From contig JABHBK010000058.1 of assembly GCA_018673915.1 (NCBI GenBank), forward strand, positions 1-64,000: a stretch of DNA of 64,000 bases, given 5' to 3'. Position numbers and translations under genes: made by a program. The notes beneath the pieces are model-generated. The model was given only the letters and a program-made list of their open reading frames with translations. It was not told the origin of the DNA and did no database searches. Of the stretch, positions 9,859-18,928 are shown piece by piece; positions within the stretch are counted from its first letter, which is position 1; every line of letters starts with the position of its first letter. This DNA is from Nitrospina sp. (lineage in GTDB: Bacteria; Nitrospinota; Nitrospinia; Nitrospinales; VA-1).

Positions 9859-10866
9859 TCATTTCTTTTCTTCAGGAGGCTCGGTTTCTGAATCGTTTTC
9901 TTCTGCTGGTTGTTCGCTCTGCTCTTCTTTTGGAGTTTCTGAATCGTTTTCTTCTGCTGGTTGTTCGCTCTGCTCTTCTTTTGGAGTTTCTGAATCGTTT
10001 TCTTCTGCTGATTGTTCGCTCTGCTCTTCTTTTGGAGTTTCTGAATCTTCTTCAATATCAGTTTCGGTATCTTTTTTTGATGCGGCAACTAATTCATCAG
10101 GGGACGGTGGAGCAAGATTGAGGATTCGATCCATCTGCTCTCCCAATTTGTCAATTCGCGCATCCACCACGCCAAAATTGGTTTCCACAACACAACCACC
10201 CCGATCCACCCCGGTATGCGCCTCAAAAGTTATATTTTTAATCTCACTAAACAAGTGGTGCAATTCGGGACGAAAACTCTCCGCATAACCCTTATCCGCA
10301 GGATTGATCTTAATAGTCATCGATTCACGGTCCAGTACCGATTGAACAGCCAGCCGGATCATCTCCTGCACGGCATCATCACGTGTGGAAAACTCAAAAT
10401 GAATAACCTTTTTTGCAAGATCGACAACCATTTTGACCATCTCCCTTTCCAACTGGTCATACATATCTTTGCGAAAGCCAGACAAGTCCGAAATTAAACC
10501 CTGAACAGTTTCAAGAAAAGGGTTGAATTCTTCACGGGCAGCAGCTTCTCCCTTTTTGAAGCCCTCTTCATAGCCAGAGTCATAACCTTCTTTTTTTGCA
10601 AAAGACTTTAAATCTGTTACCTGCTTTTTTGCTTTATCCAAGGCATCTTTTAATAGTTCTTTTACCCCTTCTTTAGCTTTCTTGACATTACCTTGGTCAA
10701 AATTCCGGGCGTTTTCTGAATCATAAGTGAAGCCTCGCCTCATGGAAGGGCTCTGGGCACTCAGCTCATTCAGTTCAAAAGAACGCTCCACGAGAATAGA
10801 GTCGGCTTTCTGTTCCTCTTCCACTTCAAGATTACTCTGGGTGAATGAATTGCTTAAATCAGACAA
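9859..10866 (-). CDS. fliH: Flagellar assembly protein FliH with repetitive C-terminal acidic tail (TTG start as called)
   Basis: FliH-like core (KKEGYDSGYEEGFKKGEAAAREEFNPFLETVQGLI...HTGVDRGGCVVETNFGVVDARIDKLGEQMDRIL), between fliF and fliI; AAGGAG 6 nt before TTG. Confidence 0.85.
   Translation of the reverse strand: MSDLSNSFTQSNLEVEEEQKADSILVERSFELNELSAQSPSMRRGFTYDSENARNFDQGNVKKAKEGVKELLKDALDKAKKQVTDLKSFAKKEGYDSGYEEGFKKGEAAAREEFNPFLETVQGLISDLSGFRKDMYDQLEREMVKMVVDLAKKVIHFEFSTRDDAVQEMIRLAVQSVLDRESMTIKINPADKGYAESFRPELHHLFSEIKNITFEAHTGVDRGGCVVETNFGVVDARIDKLGEQMDRILNLAPPSPDELVAASKKDTETDIEEDSETPKEEQSEQSAEENDSETPKEEQSEQPAEENDSETPKEEQSEQPAEENDSETEPPEEKK
9884..10047. repeat. Three tandem 51-bp repeats plus an 11-bp partial copy within fliH
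   Basis: Unit GTTTCTGAATCGTTTTCTTCTGCTGGTTGTTCGCTCTGCTCTTCTTTTGGA at 9884, 9935 and 9986 (third copy has G->A in GCTGG); encodes (NDSETPKEEQSEQPAEE)n. Confidence 0.95.
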
Positions 10867-10881
10867 GATTTTCTCCTTCGC

Positions 10882-10950
10882 TTATAGTTCTTCCATCTTG
10901 TTCCAATTGCTTGCACCCGGCAACAGTTTTTTTTGAATTTTTCCACTCAT
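10882..10950 (-). CDS. 22-codon ORF MSGKIQKKLLPGASNWNKMEEL*, in frame with and immediately upstream of fliH
   Basis: ATG at 10950, 21 nt after the fliF stop; TAA at 10884-10882, in frame with the fliH TTG at 10866. May be the original FliH N-terminus. Confidence 0.4.
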   Translation of the reverse strand: MSGKIQKKLLPGASNWNKMEEL

Positions 10951-10971
10951 TTATTTTCATATCTACCTACT

Positions 10972-12567
10972 TTAAGATTTTGCTTTAGGCACTTTTTCGC
11001 GCATCCATTTTCGGATCACGCTGGCCGTATACTTCGGATCATTGGTGACAAACTCCGCTACCGAATCTCGAATATGGGCTGATTCGGAAGCCATTTCACT
11101 AAGGCGTCGCTTTTCTTCATCCACCGCATCAAATTCTGATACTCCCAATTGATCCGATTCTGCAACCACCTCAACAGTCATCGTCATCCAATTGATGATA
11201 GGCCGTATGACGCGGGTAAAAAACAGAATGAGGAAAATTAAGCCAACAACCAGTTTTCCAATTTCCATGCCCAGGTCAATCTGCTCGGCACGAGCAATGT
11301 CTTCTCTCTGCGCTTCCATCTCAGATCTGTCAAACTGAATGTTTTCAACCTGAATGGTATCTCCCCGGTCCTGGTCAAAACCCACAGCGGACTGGACGAT
11401 TTGCAGATACTTAGCCATATCCTCTTCAGATCTAGGCTGGTATACTGGCGGATCTCCTTCCAGAGAACCATCAATCATCACCGCGACACTGATTTTGGAA
11501 ATCTCTCCAACTGGTTTCGAAACTCTTCGAACAACCTTGTTGATTTCATAATTGGTAAGGGCATTAGATTTATTCCGTTTTGCCGCTTGACCCACGCCTC
11601 CTCCTGCAGACCCACCAGATGGGACCAGAGCCTGTACACCCGGAACACCTCCTGGAGGAACAGCACCCGTAGAAGATTCGCTGATCTGGTTTTCACTTCT
11701 TATAACCTGAGAATCCGGGTCATAAATTTCTTCGGTTCTTTCCACCTTTTCAAAATCTAATTCCGCTGATACTTTTGCGATCACTTTTCCCGCGCCCAAA
11801 GCATCTTCCAGCATTTTGATAATGCTAAGCTGAAGTTTTCTTTCCACTCGTGTTTTATGTTTAAAATTGGATGAGGACATCATCGCTTGAGCAGAGGGCT
11901 CCTGACCACCGGAAAGCAAATTACCCTTTAGGTCAACCACTACAACATCCTGCGCTTCGATGCCCCCGACGCTCGCTGAAACCAAGTGTACAATCCCCTG
12001 CACCTGTGTTTCCGTCAAGGTTTTACCAGCTTTAATTTTCAACGTCACCGAAGCCTTGCCCTTAGGTTTATTCTTACGGAACAAATTATCCTTGGGAATT
12101 ACCAGGTGAATTCGAACCTGGGCCACCGCATCAAGAGTTTTGATGGTACGAGTCAGCTCACCCTGCAACGCTCGTTGGAAATTTAATTTCTGGACGAATT
12201 CCGTCATTCCCAATGGAGTATCTTCAAAAATTTCCAAGCCAACATCGGAACCTTCTGGCAACCCTTCGCCGGCAAGTTGCAAGCGAACTTCATGCAATCG
12301 GTCCGACGCAATGCGAATGGTCCGACCTTGGTTCGAAAGTTCAAAAGGAATTTTCTGAGATTTCAGTTTATCGACAATTGCACCTGCATCTTCAGAAGAA
12401 AGATTGGCATAAAGAAGTTGGTAATCGGGTGACTTTAGCCATAATGACATCACCAATAAGGAAGCCAGCGCCAAAGCTATCAGAGACAGAGCCGCAACCT
12501 TCTTACCTTGTGAAAGTTCATTAAACCGTTCACCAAATTGCCTTAAGAAATCCAGAAAGTTATCCAT
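10972..12567 (-). CDS. fliF: Flagellar M-ring protein FliF
   Basis: LLYANLSSEDAGAIVDKLKSQKIPFELSNQGRTIRI, ...ARVHLVIP-like segment, C-terminal DPKYTASVIRKWMREK. Confidence 0.95.
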   Translation of the reverse strand: MDNFLDFLRQFGERFNELSQGKKVAALSLIALALASLLVMSLWLKSPDYQLLYANLSSEDAGAIVDKLKSQKIPFELSNQGRTIRIASDRLHEVRLQLAGEGLPEGSDVGLEIFEDTPLGMTEFVQKLNFQRALQGELTRTIKTLDAVAQVRIHLVIPKDNLFRKNKPKGKASVTLKIKAGKTLTETQVQGIVHLVSASVGGIEAQDVVVVDLKGNLLSGGQEPSAQAMMSSSNFKHKTRVERKLQLSIIKMLEDALGAGKVIAKVSAELDFEKVERTEEIYDPDSQVIRSENQISESSTGAVPPGGVPGVQALVPSGGSAGGGVGQAAKRNKSNALTNYEINKVVRRVSKPVGEISKISVAVMIDGSLEGDPPVYQPRSEEDMAKYLQIVQSAVGFDQDRGDTIQVENIQFDRSEMEAQREDIARAEQIDLGMEIGKLVVGLIFLILFFTRVIRPIINWMTMTVEVVAESDQLGVSEFDAVDEEKRRLSEMASESAHIRDSVAEFVTNDPKYTASVIRKWMREKVPKAKS

Positions 12568-12608
12568 AAGAATAGTAATTTAAAGGTTTTTAATATTAAT
12601 ACTTATCA

Positions 12609-13046
12609 TTATCGGCCCAAATCAATGGCGCGAATGGCCATGGCTTTGGAAGCATTGAGAGCCGTAACATTGGCCTCAAACGATCTTTGTGTAGTGACCA
12701 TATTCACCATTTCTGTCATCTGATCCACATTAGGCATAGCAACATAACCCAGATCATTAGCATCCGGATGACTCGGGTTGTATACCATACGAGGTTCATC
12801 CTGATCCTCAACCACATCTGCCACCTGTACCTTCGTCAACTGGTCGCCCAATTCATTTTTAAAAGTATTGCCAAATTGATCTTCCAAAGGCAAAGCGGTA
12901 ATAAGGACATCCTTCCGACGGTAAGGCCCTCCCTCAGGAGTCCGAGTGGTTTCCAAATTAGCTAAATTGCTAGAAATGGTCTCCATTCGCTTGCGCTGAA
13001 CACTCAAGCCCGATGAACTGATTTTCATGTTTGTCAAAAAATCCAT
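12609..13046 (-). CDS. flgC: Flagellar basal-body rod protein FlgC
   Basis: MDFLTNMKISSSGLSVQRKRMETISSNLANLETTRTPEGGPYRRKDV...MVTTQRSFEANVTALNASKAM. Confidence 0.95.
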   Translation of the reverse strand: MDFLTNMKISSSGLSVQRKRMETISSNLANLETTRTPEGGPYRRKDVLITALPLEDQFGNTFKNELGDQLTKVQVADVVEDQDEPRMVYNPSHPDANDLGYVAMPNVDQMTEMVNMVTTQRSFEANVTALNASKAMAIRAIDLGR

Positions 13047-13120
13047 AAATCCCGCCTTCTCTCAAAGAATTGGTTTAAATAGTGGGTTTTAGCCCCGGTA
13101 GTATCTTTACCAACTAAAAA

Positions 13121-13135
13121 GCAAGTTTCATACCA
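13121..13135 (-). promoter_or_regulatory. Candidate sigma-54 (RpoN) -24/-12 promoter upstream of flgC
   Basis: Minus strand TGGTATGAAACTTGC versus TGGCACGNNNNTTGC; GG/GC elements at correct spacing, 75 bp upstream of the flgC ATG. Confidence 0.7.
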
Positions 13136-13378
13136 TAGGGAGCCAAAGCACAAAAAGAAATGTTTCTGCAGGGAAAACCCTTTATTTAAAAAGAGTTATG
13201 AGGTTTTAAATGGGTGGGGGGAAGACGATAAACTAATTCCAGGCTGGGCAAAATCCGTCAGAAATTTGGCCCTTTCCGTTGAGTCGAAGTTAGCGGTGGC
13301 AATAATAGCTCATTACCTCAGATTCGAAAAGAGGCTCATTAAGGAGACCTTGGTTTAAGACAAAGCATTAAATTATCC

Positions 13379-14761
13379 CTACTCGCCTTCGTTATATTCG
13401 TTGAGTTTGTTGCGTAAGGTGCGGATGCTGATTCCCAAAGATTCTGCCGCTTTAGTTTTGTTGCCACTGACCTCTTCCAGCGTTTGCAGTATCAATTCTT
13501 TTTCCATTTCATAAATGGTTCCGGTGAAGCTAGCTTCCCTTTTTCCTGACGAAGGGAGTTCCTCATCGAAAAACAGATTCGAGGGAAGAAGGGTATCTCC
13601 CTGGCACATCAAACAGGTTCTTTCGATGATGTTTCCTAATTCTCGGATGTTACCCGGCCAGCGGTATTTTTTCAATAGAGTCAATGTCGCTGGATCCATC
13701 TTAAAAGGGGCCCGCGAGTTTTCCTGGCAAAACTGGTTTATAAAGTGTTCCGCCAGTAAAGGGATATCGTCCTTCCTTTCGCGCAGAGGGATCAGGTTCA
13801 AGGGAATCACATTTAATCGGTAATACAAGTCTTCCCTAAACTCTTTGTCCTGAATTCGGCAGCGAATGTCACGGTTAGTGGTTGCAATCACCCGAACATC
13901 CACTGGAATAGGAGCCCTACCTCCCACTTTATCCACTTCATGTTCCTGCAAAACCCGCAAGAGTTTAGCCTGAAGTGGCAGGCTCATCTCTGTAACCTCG
14001 TCAAGAAGAAGCGAACTCTGGTTGGCTAACTGAAATTTGCCTTCTTTATTTTCTGTGGCTCCTGTAAAAGACCCCTTTTCATGGCCAAACAGCTCTGACT
14101 CCAACAATCCTTCAGGCAAAGCGGCGCAGTTGACAGCCATAAAAGATTTTTCAGCACGCGGGCTACATTGATGAATATAACGAGCAAATAATTCCTTTCC
14201 AGTTCCAGTTTCTCCCATAATGAGGACAGTCGATTTACTGTAAGCAACGTTCTCGGCAAAACTCAGAAGCTTTTTCATTTCCTCATTCTGGGTCACAATC
14301 TTTTTTGCAACAATAGAATCGGACTTATCAACAATTCCCGTGGGACGGGCTGGAGGTACATAATCCTGCGGATTTAAAAATGCACGCTTCACCGTAGAAA
14401 CCAGCACATCGGCAGAAAAGCCGGAACCTTTTATCAGGTAATCAAAAGCGCCTTCCTTCATGGCCTCAACCGCATTATCAATAGTTCCATATGCGGTCAT
14501 CATTACCACAGGAGTCTTGGGAGAACGATCTTTGACAGCCCGCAATAATTCCAGCCCACTTAACCTTGGCATGCGCACATCTGTCAAGACCAGGTCAAAC
14601 TCCTGACCTTCAAACTGGTCCAGCGCCTGCTTTCCATCTTCTGCGCAAACAAGCTGATAATCCTCGCGCTTTAAGGTTGTTTCCAGCGCAACTCTCATTT
14701 CAGACTCATCATCAACGATCAGAATTTTTCGGGAAGCATTATTTTTCATCGAAATCCTCAT
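13379..14761 (-). CDS. Sigma-54-dependent response regulator (NtrC/FlgR/FleR type)
   Basis: Receiver domain, AAA+ GETGTGKELFARYIH, GSFTGA, C-terminal Fis-type HTH NKTKAAESLGISIRTLRNKLNEY. Confidence 0.93.
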   Translation of the reverse strand: MRISMKNNASRKILIVDDESEMRVALETTLKREDYQLVCAEDGKQALDQFEGQEFDLVLTDVRMPRLSGLELLRAVKDRSPKTPVVMMTAYGTIDNAVEAMKEGAFDYLIKGSGFSADVLVSTVKRAFLNPQDYVPPARPTGIVDKSDSIVAKKIVTQNEEMKKLLSFAENVAYSKSTVLIMGETGTGKELFARYIHQCSPRAEKSFMAVNCAALPEGLLESELFGHEKGSFTGATENKEGKFQLANQSSLLLDEVTEMSLPLQAKLLRVLQEHEVDKVGGRAPIPVDVRVIATTNRDIRCRIQDKEFREDLYYRLNVIPLNLIPLRERKDDIPLLAEHFINQFCQENSRAPFKMDPATLTLLKKYRWPGNIRELGNIIERTCLMCQGDTLLPSNLFFDEELPSSGKREASFTGTIYEMEKELILQTLEEVSGNKTKAAESLGISIRTLRNKLNEYNEGE

Positions 14762-16031
14762 CCCAGCAGGGAAGGTTGACCTTAAAGGATGTGCTCTTGC
14801 CCTCTTCGCTCATGGCTTCAATTGTCCCTTGATGTGCTTTGATAATATTGTGTGATATGGCCAACCCCAATCCCGTACCTTTATCCTTGGTAGTAAAAAA
14901 AGGATTGAAGATTTTAGATAAGTCGTCAGCGCAAATCCCACCACCCGTATCTGCAACGGTAATAGTGATGAATTTTCGGGCCCCCGCACCCTCTTCCTTT
15001 CCTGCTATCGGAGTCAAGGCTTTCTGAGTATGCAGACGCAGTTCTCCACCATCCGGCATAGCTTGAATGGCATTGCGAATCAAGTTGGGGAAAACTTGCC
15101 GTAGCAAATCTCGATCGCCATTTGCCAGCATCTCTTCCTTACCAAAATCTCGCACCACCTTAATATTATCCGGCACTCTAATACCATCCAGACCGTCTAG
15201 CAATTCCGATAACAAAAGATTTATATCGCATTGCTGGCGAGATGGCTGGGATGATTTTGCAAACAGAAGAAGAGTGGATATTATTCGATCCATGTTCTGC
15301 ACACCCGCGCGGATATGCTGAACCAATTTTACTTTTTCGGGATCCTCTTCTACATCCTTTTTAAGCAATGAGGCAAATAACTCGATACTGCCTAATGGAT
15401 TCCTGATTTCATGTGCGATCCCCGCCGCCATTTCCCCCATCTCCCTAAGTCTCTGGTTACGGTGAGCCAACTCCTCTAACCGGCGCAAATCGGTCTTATC
15501 CTGAAGAATCAATACTGTTCCTATCTGGCCGCCATGATTATCCCAAACGGGAGAGGCCGATACACGGGCATGGAATTTTTTCTTGTCGGGGGTAGTAATA
15601 TCGTGATCTTCGGAAACCGTTTCCCGGCGGTTTTTTTCAAGTTTGGAAACCAAGCCCTCAAACAAGTCAAACGGAAAAACTTCTTTCAAGGTTTTTCCTA
15701 AACAGTTTTTAGGTTTTAAACCCGTCAAACTTCCCGCAGTCTGATTAAATGTTGTGATCCGCCCGGATCGGTCTACCACAATAACACCGTTGGTGAGACT
15801 TTCCAGAATATCGTTTAAATAATTTTTGACTTCTTCTTTTTCAACAAGGTTTTTTTCTAACTCCTTATTTTTATCCTCAAGCTCCAAATCTAATTTTTTG
15901 ACCCTTACCTGTAATTCGTCATAAGATCGTTGCAGTTGTGCAGTGACCTCGTTAAAAGCCTCCATATTTTTAATGAGGGCATCAATATCTTTACTGTTTT
16001 CTTTGCCAATGTTTGTCATAGGAAGGATCAT
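14739..16031 (-). CDS. PAS-domain sensor histidine kinase (AtoS/FlgS type, apparently soluble)
   Basis: PAS segment, H-box MAAGIAHEIRNPLGSIELFASLL, N/G boxes IRNAIQAMPDGG, ADTGGGI, GTGLGLAIS. Confidence 0.92.
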   Translation of the reverse strand: MILPMTNIGKENSKDIDALIKNMEAFNEVTAQLQRSYDELQVRVKKLDLELEDKNKELEKNLVEKEEVKNYLNDILESLTNGVIVVDRSGRITTFNQTAGSLTGLKPKNCLGKTLKEVFPFDLFEGLVSKLEKNRRETVSEDHDITTPDKKKFHARVSASPVWDNHGGQIGTVLILQDKTDLRRLEELAHRNQRLREMGEMAAGIAHEIRNPLGSIELFASLLKKDVEEDPEKVKLVQHIRAGVQNMDRIISTLLLFAKSSQPSRQQCDINLLLSELLDGLDGIRVPDNIKVVRDFGKEEMLANGDRDLLRQVFPNLIRNAIQAMPDGGELRLHTQKALTPIAGKEEGAGARKFITITVADTGGGICADDLSKIFNPFFTTKDKGTGLGLAISHNIIKAHQGTIEAMSEEGKSTSFKVNLPCWDEDFDEK

Positions 16032-16074
16032 AAGGCAGGTTGCACGAAAAACATGGTTTTATTATAAAATAAAA

Positions 16075-18669
16075 TCATCCCTCTTTTAATTGTTTTTCCC
16101 ATTCCCGGAATTTAACTCTGGATTCCGCAGCCTGCCGGGTAAGCTCGTTTCCATTTTCGACTTTAACCAACCGATTCAAACCTTCTGTGATCTTGGAAGG
16201 ATCACCGAGCTTCTCGAGACTCTCAATCATGAGATAATCTGCCCAATCCCGATACGGGTTATCTGGAAAAAGCTCACTAGCAGACTTTAATGCTTCTATA
16301 GCTGGGGCAAAGCGATTCAATTTAAAGAGAGATGCACCCAAGTGATAATAGGCATTTTGGAGGTATGCCGGTACCACCTTTTCCTGCCTGTCATAAGTTG
16401 CAATCGTCTTTTGGTAAGATTGCGCGGCATCCGTCAGCTTATTCATCTCTGTATAAGTTTCTCCGATGAAATAATGAATTTCAGCCTTATTGGTAGCTCT
16501 TGCCAATAAATCCTTATAAATATTAATAGCTTCTGGATATTCTCCCCGCCCTATCAAAGCACGGGCCAAAAGTTTCATCGCATCTGAAATCCACTTGCTC
16601 CGGGGATAAATTTTTAAAAATTTACGCCCGACTAAAACTGCATCGTCATAACTTTTATTCTCCAGGTGAATTTTACCTAAGTTGAGAAATACCCGATCTC
16701 GATAGGTTTTATTGGAATCCAACACCTTAACTTTTTCATAGAACTTGACGGCCTCGGTAAACATGCCAATAGCCTGATAAGCTTCACCAACCTGAAGGAG
16801 AGTTTGAGCATTCTTAATATCCCCTATGGGAAGACTGATAAAGTCACTATATGAATAAAGAATGGGAAGATTGCCATCTTGTTGGGCGTATTTTCCAATT
16901 AGAGCGATAAGAGCCTGACGGATGTAACGATCCGCTTCCTGAAAAAACTGAGATTCCGGTCCAAGCGGCAAAAGCTTTTTAAATTCATCTATCGCCTTGA
17001 GGTAGTTTTGCTCCAGTAAATAGGCGATCCCCCGACTCAGGGTAACTTCAGCCAGAATATCAACGTTTCGAGCTTCAACAAAAATTTCATCAAAAGTTTT
17101 AAACGGTTTGTAATAGTGCTCCACATCAAAAACAATATCCCTGATTTTTAAACGCGGACTACGCACCCCGATATCAGCCATGCGGATTTTCCCATACTGC
17201 GTTTGCGCACTGTCTTCCCTAACAACAACGCCTTCTTTATCGAAGACAGCTCTTCCATCATCGTCCCGCTTTATACTTTTTCTTTTTCCTGACTCATCAA
17301 AAACGGACAAGGCATTTTGATAATTGCCTTCCACCATATAGGAGTCACCAATTCGATTGAGAGCTTTATGCGAATTTTTGGATGCCGGATCCAGGTTCAA
17401 GAGGTTGAAAAAATGTTTCCGGGCTTTCTTGAACTTTTTTTGCGAATAATAGATTTCCGCCATCACATAACTGATTTCGGGCTTCTCATTAATTTCCCCT
17501 GGCCATCGTTTGGTCCCAGCCTCATAGATCTTAAGCGCTCGTAGAAGATCTTTTTTCTCAAAAAATTTATTGGCAATTTCAAAAATTCCCGCCTTGCTTG
17601 CAACATTATTCGGAGATTTTCTAAGGATCGACTGAAATGCTTTAAAAGCTTTCTCCAGCTTGCCTTCTTTCATCAGCATCGCAGCCAGATTATTTTTCCG
17701 CACTTCATTATAAAGACTCTTTGGATTTGACTTGAGCCCTTGTTTGTAAAGTGCCCTTGCCTCAAGGTTATAGCCGTATTCATCAAAAATACTGGCAACT
17801 TTTAAAAGAGCATGATCGTAAAATTTTGATTTCGGGAATTTCCTCATGGCAAGCTTGAAAGAAGCCAGAGCCCGGTCAAATATTGGGTTTAATTCTTTAA
17901 AAGTGATGCGATATTCTGATTCCGCCTTTAAATAAAGGATATGGTCTAGGTATTTACTTTCAGGATAATTGGTATGAAATTCCCGAAACATTTTCCCTGC
18001 AGAAGGATATTTCGTCTCCTGAAACTCTTTCAAGGCTTTTTGGTAATCTTCCCACCCATTCTCTTCCTTTACTTCCTTAGACTTGGAAACAATCTCTAGA
18101 ATCTTCTTTGGACTATAACCCACTAACTTGGCTCTTTTGGGTAGCGGTGCCTCCTCTGGGCCGGGTTCAAGTTTTGACTGGGTTCCGGGTTTTCTTCGTT
18201 GCGGCTTTCCAATCCGGGTACGCAGGATGGGCCGGTTTTCTCCCTTAATGTCTAAAATGATCTGGGACTTTTGTGGGTGTACTGAATGGAAGAATCGAGT
18301 ATTTTGATTCTGTAATACAAAGGTTACTTCCAAATCTTCTCCAGAAGGGCGGACTAAATACTGCTCCAAATTTTTATCATTAAACGACCTACTTCGTAAT
18401 CTGCGACCTTTTTCCGAATATGGCAAGACCAGGGTAATCCGCTTATTGGCAAAATCCGCCTTTACCTCATAGGAAACCATCTCGGTAAGATTAACCAGTA
18501 TTCTTGTGTAAGTGGGGTGCGGTCCAATTCTTATTGAGGTAACCTGTGGGCGTTGAGCAAAATCTAGCCCAAGCTCCTGTGCCTCGGCAAGATTAAAGCT
18601 CCCTTGAATCCCAAAAAGAGATATCAAAGTCAGCAAAAGGAGCCTAATAAATTTTAAACGAATCGTCAT
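16075..18669 (-). CDS. Secreted AMIN-like + TPR repeat protein
   Basis: Signal peptide, N-terminal AMIN-like beta region (RIGPHPTYTRILVNLTEMVSYEVKADFANKRITLVLP), many TPRs. Confidence 0.75.
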   Translation of the reverse strand: MTIRLKFIRLLLLTLISLFGIQGSFNLAEAQELGLDFAQRPQVTSIRIGPHPTYTRILVNLTEMVSYEVKADFANKRITLVLPYSEKGRRLRSRSFNDKNLEQYLVRPSGEDLEVTFVLQNQNTRFFHSVHPQKSQIILDIKGENRPILRTRIGKPQRRKPGTQSKLEPGPEEAPLPKRAKLVGYSPKKILEIVSKSKEVKEENGWEDYQKALKEFQETKYPSAGKMFREFHTNYPESKYLDHILYLKAESEYRITFKELNPIFDRALASFKLAMRKFPKSKFYDHALLKVASIFDEYGYNLEARALYKQGLKSNPKSLYNEVRKNNLAAMLMKEGKLEKAFKAFQSILRKSPNNVASKAGIFEIANKFFEKKDLLRALKIYEAGTKRWPGEINEKPEISYVMAEIYYSQKKFKKARKHFFNLLNLDPASKNSHKALNRIGDSYMVEGNYQNALSVFDESGKRKSIKRDDDGRAVFDKEGVVVREDSAQTQYGKIRMADIGVRSPRLKIRDIVFDVEHYYKPFKTFDEIFVEARNVDILAEVTLSRGIAYLLEQNYLKAIDEFKKLLPLGPESQFFQEADRYIRQALIALIGKYAQQDGNLPILYSYSDFISLPIGDIKNAQTLLQVGEAYQAIGMFTEAVKFYEKVKVLDSNKTYRDRVFLNLGKIHLENKSYDDAVLVGRKFLKIYPRSKWISDAMKLLARALIGRGEYPEAINIYKDLLARATNKAEIHYFIGETYTEMNKLTDAAQSYQKTIATYDRQEKVVPAYLQNAYYHLGASLFKLNRFAPAIEALKSASELFPDNPYRDWADYLMIESLEKLGDPSKITEGLNRLVKVENGNELTRQAAESRVKFREWEKQLKEG

Positions 18670-18928
18670 TTTTTTACCGTAATTGCTTTTTTCTATTATT
18701 ATAGAGCAAAAACTATACCAACTTAGTTACTGAGCGGTATCACTCTTGGGATACTAGGCTTAAAACTACTTTTTATAACGTTTTAACCGATAATATAGTA
18801 TAAATTGGTCTATTAATTTTTCGACCATTTTCCAGAAAACATGATCTTTGCATGAAAAATAGCCAGAAAATTGACATAGCTAGAAACAAACACATGATTT
18901 TAGTAGTTATGAGGAAAGCTGGAATAAA

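Noticed and set aside
9884-10047. Possible CRISPR-like direct repeats
   Set aside because: Repeats are contiguous without spacers, in frame within fliH; ordinary coding tandem repeats.
9707-10288. 193-aa plus-strand ORF with Ser/Cys repeats
   Set aside because: Antisense shadow of the fliH tandem repeats and fliI start; fliH/fliI are clear on the other strand.
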